From: Bacillota bacterium
GTDB taxonomy: Bacteria; Bacillota_A; Clostridia; Peptostreptococcales; Anaerovoracaceae
Reading direction: 5' to 3'
Assembly (NCBI GenBank): GCA_017547345.1
Contig: JAFYPY010000128.1
Span: forward strand, 1 to 17,770
Length of the DNA stretch: 17,770 nucleotides
Below, in pieces: positions 5,111 to 12,291 of the stretch. The notes under the pieces are model-generated. The model did not search any database. It was not told the DNA's origin and worked only from the letters and a program-made list of their open reading frames with translations. The first letter of the stretch is position 1. Each line of letters starts with the position of its first letter. A program made the position numbers and the translations under genes.

Positions 5111-5989
5111 ATGGCGGATGTCAAATGGATAAAGATTACAACAGATATATTCGATGATGAGAAGATATTATTGATTGAAAGTCTTCCGGATTCCTATGCA
5201 ATTATAACTGTTTGGTTTAAGTTGTTATGTCTTGCAGGGAAACAGAATAATAGTGGTGTTTTTATGTTGGGGAATATTGCTTATACAGATAAAATGCTTG
5301 CAACTATTTTCCGGATGAAAGAAAGCACAGTTACAATGGCACTGCAGACTTTTGAACAGTTTGAAATGATAGAAATTATTGATGGTGTTATTACAATTCC
5401 TAACTGGGGAAAGCATCAGAATCTTGACCAATTAGAGAATAAAAAGCGATATATGAGAAACTATATGCAGGAATATCGCAAAAAACAAAAGGCATTAACA
5501 TGTAAAGATAACTGTAAAACTAACAGTGAAACTAATGTTAGCCAAGCAGATATAGAAGAAGATAAAGATAAAGAAAGAGATGAAGAAAAAGAATATATAT
5601 TAGTATCTAAAGATACTAATTGTCAGACTGACGTCCAACGTGTCATAGAAGCCTGGAATGAGTTGGAGTCTTTTGGAATAAAACCGATTTCTAGACTTTC
5701 TCCTACATCACAGAGATATAAGTCCTTGGTAGCAAGGATAAAAGAGAACGGTCTGGAAGATGTTCTTGGAGCAATCGAAAGAATAAAACGGAGTGATTTT
5801 CTTAGAGGGAGAAATAAAACAGGATGGACTATTGCCTTTGACTGGTTTGTTTTGCCGAATAACTTTCCCAAAGTCCTGGAAGGGAATTATGACAAGGGGG
5901 AACAAGGAAATGAACAGTCTGGAAGTGGGGATAATAGTCCTACCGCGATAACAGAACAGGAAGAAGAATTGGTAGGAGATGATTGGTAA
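5111..5989 (+). CDS. Phage replisome organiser (replication initiator)
   Basis: A 292-residue initiator. The N-terminal ~115 residues are typical of the phage replisome organiser domain: ADVKWIKITTDIFDDEKI, LAYTDK-like and IPNWGKHQN motifs. A charged linker (about 125-170) is followed by a C-terminal domain (about 175-262) with SDFLRGRNKTGW and FDWFVLPNNFPKVLEGNY, common in phage O-like proteins that recruit a helicase. It probably binds the iterons just upstream, or those in its own linker, and loads the primase-helicase encoded next (stop and start overlap by one base). Ribosome binding site AAGCAGG is modest. It acts in the cytoplasm at the element's origin. Confidence 0.9.
   Translation: MADVKWIKITTDIFDDEKILLIESLPDSYAIITVWFKLLCLAGKQNNSGVFMLGNIAYTDKMLATIFRMKESTVTMALQTFEQFEMIEIIDGVITIPNWGKHQNLDQLENKKRYMRNYMQEYRKKQKALTCKDNCKTNSETNVSQADIEEDKDKERDEEKEYILVSKDTNCQTDVQRVIEAWNELESFGIKPISRLSPTSQRYKSLVARIKENGLEDVLGAIERIKRSDFLRGRNKTGWTIAFDWFVLPNNFPKVLEGNYDKGEQGNEQSGSGDNSPTAITEQEEELVGDDW
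5501..5536. repeat. Intragenic 12-bp repeats in the initiator linker
   Basis: TGTAAAGATAAC, TGTAAAACTAAC and AGTGAAACTAAT are three in-frame tandem 12-bp units that encode CKDN, CKTN and SETN in the linker of the replisome organiser. Lambdoid O genes and several Firmicute phage initiator genes hold their origin iterons in this position, so this is a candidate origin. Confidence 0.5.
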
Positions 5990-7797
5990 TGTACGAATTT
6001 AGAGAAGAAGATGCCTGGGAATTCGCCAGGCATCAGAGAATAGAGGTTAAGCAGTCAGGGAATCAGTTGCATTTTAAGACCTGTCCATATTGCAAACCTA
6101 GAGCTACAGCAGGGAATACACGAACATTCGCAATAGATTTAACAACAGGGCAGTTTAAGTGTTTACGTGCGAGTTGTAACGCTTCAGGAAACATGGTTAC
6201 TTTATCAAGAGACTTTGATTTTTCTCTTGGAACAGAAGTAGATGAATATTATCGACCTAAGAAGCAGTACAGACGATTACCGCAACCAAAGGAAAAAGTT
6301 GTGCCGAAAAGTCCGGCTGTTGCTTATCTGGAAGGTAGGGGAATTGATAAGGCAGTTGCGGAACTGTATGAGATTACTACTCAAACGAAGAATGATAATG
6401 TGTTAGTGTTTCCGTTTTATGATGATAAAGGGGTTATGCAGTTTGTAAAGTATCGAAAGACAGACTTTAAACCTGAAAAGGACAATAATAAAGAATGGTG
6501 TGAAAAAGATTGTAAGCCTATCCTCTTTGGCATGAAGCAGTGTAAAGACTTTCAACGTCTTATAGTTACGGAAGGGCAAATTGACTCATTGTCAGTAGCG
6601 GCAGCAGGATTACATAATGCTGTATCTGTCCCAAACGGTGCAAAAGGCTTCACATGGGTTCCATATTGTTGGGAATGGGTACGGAAATTTGAGGAGATTG
6701 TTATCTTCGGAGATTTTGAAAAAGGCGGAATGACCCTACTGGAAGATTTTAAGAAGAGATTCCCCAATAAAATTCGGTATGTACAGGAAAAGGACTATAG
6801 GGGCTGTAAGGATGCTAATGAGATTTTAAAGAAGTTTGGTAAGGCAGCAGTTCAGGAAGCAGTTGAAAATGCAAAAGCTGTACCGGTTAGCAGAGTATTG
6901 AGTCTTGCAGAGGTTAAAGGTGTTGACATATATGGCTTGTCGAAACTAAGGACGGGCATAGAGAAACTGGACAGGCTTCTATATGGCGGTCTGCCGTTCG
7001 GACAGGTGCATTTGATAGCTGGAAAACGTGGAGAGGGCAAGAGCACTTTTGCAAGTCAGGTTATAGCTGAAGCCATAGAACAGAATCTAAATACCTTTGT
7101 CTATTCTGGAGAACTTCCAAACTATCTCTTTAAGTCATGGCTAGATTTTCAAATAGCGGGCAAACAGCACATAACAGAAAATGTTAAAGATGGGAAAACC
7201 AGTAGGTTTATTACAAATCAAAATCAGCAGCTTATTAATACATGGTATCAGGACAAGGTTTATATCTATGATAGTCAAATTGTAGAAGATGAGGAACAGG
7301 AAGATATCATAAGAACTTTGGAGCAGGCTATTATGCAGTATGGAATTAGGGTGGTTCTGATTGACAACCTTATGACAGCTTTGGACTTAGATGCAGAGAG
7401 AAGCAGTGACCGTTATGACAGGCAGAGCACTTTTGTGAAGAAATTGAGAAAAATAGCCTTAAGGTATGATGTTGCCATTCTTTTAGTAGCCCATAGGCGA
7501 AAAAAGAACGGTTACAATGCAGATATCAATGACGAAATCAGTGGAACCAGTGATATATCCAATATTGCAGGGGTTATTATCAATTATGACAGAGATGAGG
7601 AACTGGCTACTGACCAAAGAAGATTAACAGTATCTAAGAACAGACTGTTTGGGAAGTTGGAATTAAAAGGTTTTGCACTGGATTATGAGGAGCGTTCTAA
7701 GAGGATTTATGGACAAGGGGATGACCCTTATAAGCAGTATGCTTGGGATAAGTCAGATGGCTTTATGGCAGCAGACGATATGGAAATTCCATTTTAG
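5989..7797 (+). CDS. TOPRIM primase-DnaB-type helicase
   Basis: A 602-residue fused primase and replicative helicase of the T7 gp4/Twinkle type. A zinc ribbon has C32-x2-C35 and C58-x4-C63. The TOPRIM domain has E195 in VTEGQIDSL and D242 in FGDFE. The RecA-like helicase domain follows: Walker A GKRGEGKST (345-353), a GELP motif, Walker B VVLIDN (455-460), and H502 in VAHRRKK. ATG 5989 is chosen over a TTG at 5983 because it forms a TAATG overlap with the initiator stop codon and has TAGGAGA upstream. It should unwind DNA and lay down primers, making element replication largely independent of host DnaB and DnaG. Confidence 0.93.
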   Translation: MYEFREEDAWEFARHQRIEVKQSGNQLHFKTCPYCKPRATAGNTRTFAIDLTTGQFKCLRASCNASGNMVTLSRDFDFSLGTEVDEYYRPKKQYRRLPQPKEKVVPKSPAVAYLEGRGIDKAVAELYEITTQTKNDNVLVFPFYDDKGVMQFVKYRKTDFKPEKDNNKEWCEKDCKPILFGMKQCKDFQRLIVTEGQIDSLSVAAAGLHNAVSVPNGAKGFTWVPYCWEWVRKFEEIVIFGDFEKGGMTLLEDFKKRFPNKIRYVQEKDYRGCKDANEILKKFGKAAVQEAVENAKAVPVSRVLSLAEVKGVDIYGLSKLRTGIEKLDRLLYGGLPFGQVHLIAGKRGEGKSTFASQVIAEAIEQNLNTFVYSGELPNYLFKSWLDFQIAGKQHITENVKDGKTSRFITNQNQQLINTWYQDKVYIYDSQIVEDEEQEDIIRTLEQAIMQYGIRVVLIDNLMTALDLDAERSSDRYDRQSTFVKKLRKIALRYDVAILLVAHRRKKNGYNADINDEISGTSDISNIAGVIINYDRDEELATDQRRLTVSKNRLFGKLELKGFALDYEERSKRIYGQGDDPYKQYAWDKSDGFMAADDMEIPF

Positions 7798-7807
7798 GGG
7801 AGTCAGG

Positions 7808-8074
7808 ATGGAGCAGGAAGAATTAAAGCGATACTATGAGGTTTATACAGAGTGTTGGAAATTATTAAAAAAATATAGTAATCCGACAGATATGGAAGAA
7901 TTTTGGGAGAATCTTGCCGTGGAGTGCCATGAGCTTAATGAAAAGTTTGAGCAAAAGAAGTTTGCTTCTGAAATTATACTGTCCACTTATATTGAGATTG
8001 AAAGAATATGGAAATGCAGTAAAGAAAAAGAGGAATGGAGGAATGGTAAGAATGGTAATATACCTGCAAAATAG
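7808..8074 (+). CDS. Small acidic protein of replication operon
   Basis: An 88-residue protein starting MEQEELKRYYEVYTECWKLL, helical and charged, with no recognised domain. AGGGGAG at 7796-7802 is 5 nt before the ATG, so this start is chosen over longer readings that overlap the helicase. It is 10 nt after the helicase stop and so co-transcribed. Proteins of this kind (tandem helices, many Glu and Lys) occur next to replication genes in clostridial prophages, but no function is known to me. Confidence 0.78.
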   Translation: MEQEELKRYYEVYTECWKLLKKYSNPTDMEEFWENLAVECHELNEKFEQKKFASEIILSTYIEIERIWKCSKEKEEWRNGKNGNIPAK

Positions 8075-8090
8075 GAAAGGAATAACAAAA

Positions 8091-8267
8091 ATGCCGAAAG
8101 AAGTGTGGGTGAAGCAATATGGGACTAAAGGAGTGATTGTTTGTACTGGTAGGGCTAATCCTTATATCGGGGAATACGAAAGCGAGGAACGTGCGAATGA
8201 AGTCCTGGCAGAGATGTTCAAGTATTGTCAAAATGGGGAAAACAGCTATGTTATGCCAAAAGAATAA
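8091..8267 (+). CDS. Small protein (58 aa), unknown function
   Basis: Starts MPKEVWVKQYGTKGVIVCTG and ends NSYVMPKE. It has a predicted beta-strand start, then a helix (EERANEVLAEMFKY). AGGAAAGGAA at 8072-8081 gives a strong ribosome binding site. It is the last gene of the replication operon before a 192-bp gap. The family is unrecognised. Confidence 0.78.
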   Translation: MPKEVWVKQYGTKGVIVCTGRANPYIGEYESEERANEVLAEMFKYCQNGENSYVMPKE

Positions 8268-8459
8268 AACGGATGGATAGTCAGAGGAATGAATAATTGA
8301 GTCTGAATTATAGTACATAAGGACAAAGAGGTTACGGAATAAAGCATGATGTAGAAGAAGACTAATAGCAAAAAAGGACTCCCTGAATATTGAGAGCCCA
8401 AAATGGAAAACCATGATTCTGCTAATTGAGTGACTCTATTATATCGGAGGGAGCAGAAC

Positions 8460-9326
8460 ATGTCAAACGAAGATTTAGTATTGCAGATACAGGCAGGCAA
8501 CAATAACCTGATGGAAGTCTTATGGGAACAGAACAAGGCTCTAGTATATACCGTGGTAAAGAGATACACCAATCTAGCAGAACTGGATGACCTGATGCAG
8601 GAATGTTATCTAGGGTTATGTAAGGCGGTGGAAAGTTATAATCCTGATGCCGGAGCTGCGTTCTCTACTTATGCGGTAAATGGTATCCGGAGAAGTGTAC
8701 TAAATTATCTTAGGGCAGGCAAGAGTGTAAAAGTGCCAGCATGGCAGCAGGAGCTTGTCTATAAATGGCAGCAGTTGAGGAAAGAATTTGAAATAAGCTA
8801 CAACAGAGAACCGACAGAACGGGAAGCTTGTTATTATTTGAACATTAATAAAAGAAAGCTGCTTGAAGTTAAAAAAGCTGCAATTGCCGAGAAGGTGACA
8901 AGCTTGGATGTTCCGATTGGTGATGATGAAACACTTATACTGGCAGATACTCTGAAATCTCCGAATAACGATTTTGAGGATATAGACAAAGGAATGGACC
9001 ACCAGAACATGAAAAAGGATTTGTGGGCAGCAGTAGATGGTTTAGAAGATATGCAGGCAAAGGTAATACACTTAAGGTTTCAGGGTAATTTGACAATGAA
9101 ACAAATTGGAGAGCATCTGGGAGTAACGGAAAGTAATGCAAGGACACTGGAGAATAAAGGACTGCGCAAACTGAGACACTCTTCAGTCACTAAGAAGTTG
9201 AAACCATATTATGACGAATATATGGCAGCAGCCTATAGGAGAACTTCTCTGTCTTCTTTTCGATATACTTTTACTAGTTCCGAGGAATGGCATATTTTAC
9301 AGAGGGAAGAGCGGGGGCAGTTATAG
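8460..9326 (+). CDS. Sigma-70 family RNA polymerase sigma factor
   Basis: A 288-residue sigma factor. Region 2 covers about residues 15-85 (ELDDLMQECYLGLCKAVESYNP, then FSTYAVNGIRRSVLNYL, the core-binding and -10 recognition parts). Region 3 is about 105-165 (NREPTEREACYYL), and region 4 about 190-245 (MKQIGEHLGVTESNARTLEN, the -35 helix-turn-helix). GGAGGGAG before ATG 8460 decides the start. Present in phage-like elements, such a factor can redirect RNA polymerase to the element's own later genes. Its position after replication genes and before an ArpU-like regulator matches a late-gene switch. Its target promoter is not identified; region 9985-10050 is a candidate (inference). Confidence 0.9.
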   Translation: MSNEDLVLQIQAGNNNLMEVLWEQNKALVYTVVKRYTNLAELDDLMQECYLGLCKAVESYNPDAGAAFSTYAVNGIRRSVLNYLRAGKSVKVPAWQQELVYKWQQLRKEFEISYNREPTEREACYYLNINKRKLLEVKKAAIAEKVTSLDVPIGDDETLILADTLKSPNNDFEDIDKGMDHQNMKKDLWAAVDGLEDMQAKVIHLRFQGNLTMKQIGEHLGVTESNARTLENKGLRKLRHSSVTKKLKPYYDEYMAAAYRRTSLSSFRYTFTSSEEWHILQREERGQL

Positions 9327-9352
9327 GTGTAGAGTGTGTGGAGACTATCATA

Positions 9353-9374
9353 GGGGGTGGTAGGGTATCCCCCC
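9353..9374. other. G-rich/C-rich island, possible cos-like site
   Basis: A run of five G (9353-9357) and a run of six C (9369-9374) flank TGGTAGGGTAT in otherwise AT-rich DNA; the runs can pair. In many Firmicute cos phages, packaging sites are GC-rich and lie near the terminase genes, and this island precedes the ArpU-like gene in the equivalent position. The reading as a packaging site is speculative. Confidence 0.3.
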
Positions 9375-9503
9375 GGAGTTTAAGGTGAAAAAAGGAGAAA
9401 GGTCCAGCACCACATCCCCCACCTCTGTTCGAAAAATATTCCCAAATCAGCTTTTTAATGGGGTTGAAGTGTGACAGGCTATGGCAGATAGACAAAGTAA
9501 AAG

Positions 9504-9519
9504 GTTGCACCGGTGCAAC
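9504..9519. promoter_or_regulatory. Perfect 16-bp palindrome GTTGCACCGGTGCAAC
   Basis: Perfect dyad symmetry, 52 bp before the ArpU-like start codon. A near copy (two changes, both in the centre half) lies at 2678-2693. The position suggests an operator for the ArpU-like gene. Confidence 0.65.
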
Positions 9520-9570
9520 TGATCAGGAAATACAAGGGAAATATAAAGATATTCTGAAAAGGGGCATGTT

Positions 9571-9984
9571 ATGACAAATGAAGTGTTAAAGCAGTTTAAA
9601 TATCAAGAAAAAGAAGTGAAAATGTGGGAAAAAGAACTGAAAAAAATAAGGGATGAAAAAGAACGCGAGGAAAGAATGGCAGGATGCCTTTTAAACAAAT
9701 ATAGGGCAGCAGGACAAGCAGGGAAAGAGCATATAAGACTGTTGCCAGAGGTAGAAAAAGAGATAGAGGAGATAATAGAGGATAGACTGGAGAAGCTACA
9801 GAAGGCAAAAAAGGATGCAATAGCGTATATAAACGAAATAGAGGACAGCTATATGCGTCAAGTAGTTTTTATGCGCATAGTGTTGGGAATGAAGTGGAAA
9901 CAAATTGCCAGTGAAATGGGTGGCAGTAATACCGAGGATAGTGTGAGAAGGGCATATAGTAGGTTTTTAAGGAAAAAGGAATGA
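9571..9984 (+). CDS. ArpU/DUF1492-like late transcription regulator
   Basis: A 137-residue protein: a long charged coiled-coil N-terminal half (EKEVKMWEKELKKIRDEKERE) and a sigma-region-4-like HTH at the C-terminus (about 90-135; INEIEDSYMRQVVFMRIVLG, then MKWKQIASEMG and RRAYSRFLRKK). This matches the ArpU/RinA/DUF1492 group that activates late or packaging genes in Firmicute phages. AAGGGGC precedes the start. In ordinary phages HNH, small and large terminase genes follow; here the structured region 10016-10500 follows. The 13-residue frame upstream that spans the palindrome is not a gene. Confidence 0.88.
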   Translation: MTNEVLKQFKYQEKEVKMWEKELKKIRDEKEREERMAGCLLNKYRAAGQAGKEHIRLLPEVEKEIEEIIEDRLEKLQKAKKDAIAYINEIEDSYMRQVVFMRIVLGMKWKQIASEMGGSNTEDSVRRAYSRFLRKKE

Positions 9985-10015
9985 GTTTTCATTTCCTTCT
10001 GTTGCTGAAGGCGTT

Positions 10016-10033
10016 ATTCACAATTTTGTGAAT
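10016..10033. promoter_or_regulatory. 18-bp perfect palindrome at head of ornate RNA region
   Basis: ATTCACAA and TTGTGAAT around TT, extendable by one pair. It is placed between the ArpU-like gene and the dense hairpin array, so it could be an operator for the RNA promoter or its first hairpin. No clear sigma-A promoter is visible next to it. Confidence 0.5.
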
Positions 10034-10034
10034 A

Positions 10035-10500
10035 GGGATACTTTGAAATAGGGCGGAGTTTTCCGCTGCATTCAACAGGCTCAAAATTGAGCAGATTGGC
10101 AGTGAAGTATTTTCATTGCGAAATAGATGCACGAAATGGTGCAGTGATTAGCTCGATATTTTAGTGGAAGAGGCCTCCTCAATTTTGAGGAGATGTAAAA
10201 CTACTGCTGAAATCTTAGCTCTATTTATTGAATTACACCAAGGGATTTGATGATACACAGATTGTTTGTTTTGATACAATCCAAGATTGGATTTTCCTCG
10301 AAGATGAGGGCACGGAACTGTGCGGACCGAATGGAGCCGAGATTTCGGCTGTACATGACCAACGCAAAATTACGTCCCAGAAATACGAAGTATAGACATA
10401 CTATGCTTTGTGGTAGAAAGTATATTATACTTCGCACGTCCGAAATGTGGAAAACATTTTCGTGAGGTTGCGAAAATGGTGATAGTTTTCGCCCTAGTTG
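10035..10500 (+). ncRNA. Large ornate structured RNA candidate (ROOL/GOLLD-like)
   Basis: About 460 nt with no credible protein gene and more than a dozen local stem-loops. Clear examples: GCGGA/TCCGC (10053), GCTCA/TGAGC (10079), TGCAC/GTGCA (10128), CTCCTCA/TGAGGAG (10176), GATTGT/ACAATC (10259), AATCCA/TGGATT (10278), GCAC/GTGC (10310), AGCCGA/TCGGCT (10335), CGAAGTATA/TATACTTCG (10386 with 10426) and GCGAAAA/TTTTCGC (10470). The ends pair over about 450 nt: TAGGGCG (10049-10055) with CGCCCTA (10490-10496). The loops AAAT and ATTT of two hairpins are complementary. ROOL and GOLLD RNAs are large, ornate and found in phages and mobile elements of Firmicutes; this may be one, or a new class. 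The boundaries and strand are inferred: same direction as the flanking genes. No terminator is seen before the next gene. Confidence 0.6.
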
Positions 10501-10545
10501 GCGAGAACTGTAGAACATAAGAACAGACCGAAAGGAGAACATATT

Positions 10546-10998
10546 ATGAGATTACATGTAGATAATTATAGACGTATTTTAGATGAAAAAGGGTTAAGCG
10601 ACCAACAGGTATGTAAAAGTACGGGTTTGTCAGAAAAGACCTTAAATTGGATTTTAAAGAATAGATACCTAGAAGTTGCCACAGCAGAACTGATAGCAGA
10701 TGCACTGGGATGTGAGGTAAAGGAGATTTATGCATCAGATAGCAATGATTGTGTGGAAAACGTCATTGAATGGATGAAAGACGGTGGACAAGCTACGGTG
10801 ACACTTTCTCAACGGAGTATGATAACTAGGGTAAAGAAACTTGCTGCAGAACGTCCAGAGGAATGCCAGATAGTAGCAGAGAATGAGGATGGTTCTATCT
10901 GTGCCCATGTTCCAAGAAGCTGGATAAAAATTAAACCGTCAAGACAGTTATCAGAGGAACAGAGAAAAGAAATATCATATAGACTGAATGGAAAATAA
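10546..10998 (+). CDS. XRE HTH regulator with extra C-terminal domain
   Basis: A 150-residue protein. Residues 1-60 are an XRE helix-turn-helix (NYRRILDEKGLSDQQVCKSTGLSEKTLNWI). Residues about 80-150 form a separate segment (VTLSQRSMITRVKKLAAERP, then DGSICAHVPRSWIKI and LSEEQRKEISYRL) that resembles small stand-alone phage proteins I have seen in clostridial prophages, so this may be a fusion. AAAGGAG at 10531-10537 decides the start. It immediately follows the ornate RNA region and could be on the same transcript. It probably binds DNA; the role of the C-terminal domain is unknown. Confidence 0.82.
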   Translation: MRLHVDNYRRILDEKGLSDQQVCKSTGLSEKTLNWILKNRYLEVATAELIADALGCEVKEIYASDSNDCVENVIEWMKDGGQATVTLSQRSMITRVKKLAAERPEECQIVAENEDGSICAHVPRSWIKIKPSRQLSEEQRKEISYRLNGK

Positions 10999-10999
10999 T

Positions 11000-11018
11000 T
11001 TGTAGAGCCTATCTACAA
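11000..11018 (+). terminator. Weak hairpin after HTH gene
   Basis: Perfect 7-bp stem TTGTAGA/TCTACAA with a 5-nt loop, directly after the stop codon. There is no T-run, so termination would be inefficient; it may be a processing or attenuation hairpin. Confidence 0.4.
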
Positions 11019-11207
11019 TGGGTGATTTAGGGTAAATTTCAATTTTTATTTATCAGACGATAAAAGTATCATCTAAGACATAAAAGGGCGAAAATGGTTC
11101 TTCATTATTGTGGTTATCTGTCATCCTCATATTATAACACCAAAATAGAATATTAATGCCCGCTTAATTGACGACATTTAGGTTAATGTTAAAGGAAAGC
11201 AGAATAC

Positions 11208-11321
11208 ATGGTGTATGGATGGGAGGTATATGAAAATTTAGAGATAAGTCCAAAATCGCCCTTATCAAAGATATTTGCAAAGAAATTATGCAGGGAATGT
11301 GGAATAGGAGGAACAACATGA
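11208..11321 (+). CDS. 37-residue leader ORF coupled to Rha gene
   Basis: Starts MVYGWEVYENLEISPKSPL and contains LCRECGIGG near the end. AAAGGAAAG at 11191-11199 is 8 nt before the ATG. The stop codon overlaps the Rha start as ATGA (11318-11321), and the Rha ribosome binding site lies inside this ORF, the usual layout of coupled translation. In phage P1, translation of the small upstream frame icd is needed for antirepressor synthesis; this may be analogous (inference). The small peptide itself has no known family. Confidence 0.6.
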   Translation: MVYGWEVYENLEISPKSPLSKIFAKKLCRECGIGGTT

Positions 11322-11992
11322 ATGAATTAGTTTATTTGAAAAATGATGAAGCAGTGTGTAGAAGTGTGGATGTAGCCAAAATGTTTGGCAAACGACATGA
11401 CAAATTGATACATGAAATTGAAAGAATGTATTCTGACTTAATTGGTAATTCCAATGTCCGAAATGGTGGAGCGAAATTCTTTCATAAATCTAGTTATGAG
11501 AGCAGAGGAAAACATTATCCTATGTACCTTATGAATCGTGACGGATTTTCGTTGCTGGTTATGGGGTTCACTGGAAAAGAAGCTCTTGAATGGAAATTAA
11601 AGTACATAGAAGCATTCAATTATATGGAATTTATTCTCCGTGAAAAATCTACAGGGGCATGGCTGGGGACAAGAGAACAGGGCAAGCTCACACGCAAAGC
11701 AGAAGCAGATACTATTAAGCAGTTGGTTGAATATGCAAAGAGCCAGGGGAGCACTCATGCAGATAGGCTTTATAGTAACTATACCAACTTAGCGAATAAG
11801 ATTGCGGGGATAAAGGATCGAGAGGAAGCAACAACAGTGCAGCTTAATAATCTGACATTGATTGAAAATATCATCTTAAACTGCATCCAAAACGGAATTA
11901 TCGCAGAGAAGCATTACAAGGAAATCTATCAGGATTGCAAGAGAAGGTTGGAAGTGTTTAAGGATATTGTCTATTTGGAGACAGCATCTTAG
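11318..11992 (+). CDS. Rha-family phage regulatory protein
   Basis: A 224-residue protein. The N-terminal ~110 residues match the phage Rha (pRha) domain: VDVAKMFGKRHDKLIHEIE, then NRDGFSLLVMGFTGKEALEWK and YIEAFNYME, all characteristic. The C-terminal ~110 residues are helical (EADTIKQLVEYAKSQGS). AGGAGG at 11305-11310 decides the ATG. Rha proteins are phage regulators or antirepressors. This one lies between the HTH fusion and the second immunity circuit, and may counter one of the three repressors. Confidence 0.9.
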   Translation: MNELVYLKNDEAVCRSVDVAKMFGKRHDKLIHEIERMYSDLIGNSNVRNGGAKFFHKSSYESRGKHYPMYLMNRDGFSLLVMGFTGKEALEWKLKYIEAFNYMEFILREKSTGAWLGTREQGKLTRKAEADTIKQLVEYAKSQGSTHADRLYSNYTNLANKIAGIKDREEATTVQLNNLTLIENIILNCIQNGIIAEKHYKEIYQDCKRRLEVFKDIVYLETAS

Positions 11993-12005
11993 TAAAAGAT
12001 TCTCA

Positions 12006-12023
12006 CTCGGCAATTCTGCCGAG
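12006..12023 (+). terminator. Hairpin after Rha gene
   Basis: Perfect 7-bp stem CTCGGCA/TGCCGAG with loop ATTC, 13 nt after the stop. It is followed by CTAAATTGTATT, a partial U-tract. Confidence 0.55.
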
Positions 12024-12209
12024 CTAAATTGTATTACAAGAAACTAAAAACGGATTGAATATCACGATAGTTCAAAAACGTATTGTAGACAGGTATGATT
12101 AGAGGTAAATTTTGATTTTTCTTTGCCTAGAGTAGGAATCTTAGGGGAAGGGGATAATCAGACCTACAAGGCAAAATTCTTGGGAGAATCTCAAGTGCAA
12201 TCAATAGCA

Positions 12210-12278
12210 TAAAAAGAGCCTCTATCAGAGCGGCAACTCTAATAAAGGCAGCAGTTCGTCGACCTACCAAAATTGAGG
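12210..12278 (+). ncRNA. Structured RNA motif, copy A (C4/CI-like candidate)
   Basis: Shares with copy B (13896-13965) AAAAAGAGCC, AGAGCGGCAACTCT, a GGCAG block, CGTC-ACC and AATTGA, in the same order. The AGAG/CTCT hairpin is enclosed by an outer pairing of GCCT with AGGC. Copy B has GCCC with GGGC there, a compensatory change, which supports an RNA fold. It lies between the Rha gene and the end of the circuit 2 repressor. The regulatory RNAs C4 of phage P1 and CI of satellite P4 play this kind of role; relation is a hypothesis. Confidence 0.55.
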
Positions 12279-12291
12279 GAAATGTTCTATT

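Noticed and set aside
10225..10542. Open frames on both strands (105 and 72 codons) in the hairpin region
   Set aside because: No ribosome binding site, no domain, and the DNA is dominated by inverted repeats, better explained as RNA structure.
12079..12145. Repeat of the 11018-11085 leader (GGTAAATTT-ATTTTT block)
   Set aside because: Only about 35 nt align at moderate identity in AT-rich DNA; this may be chance or an old duplication.
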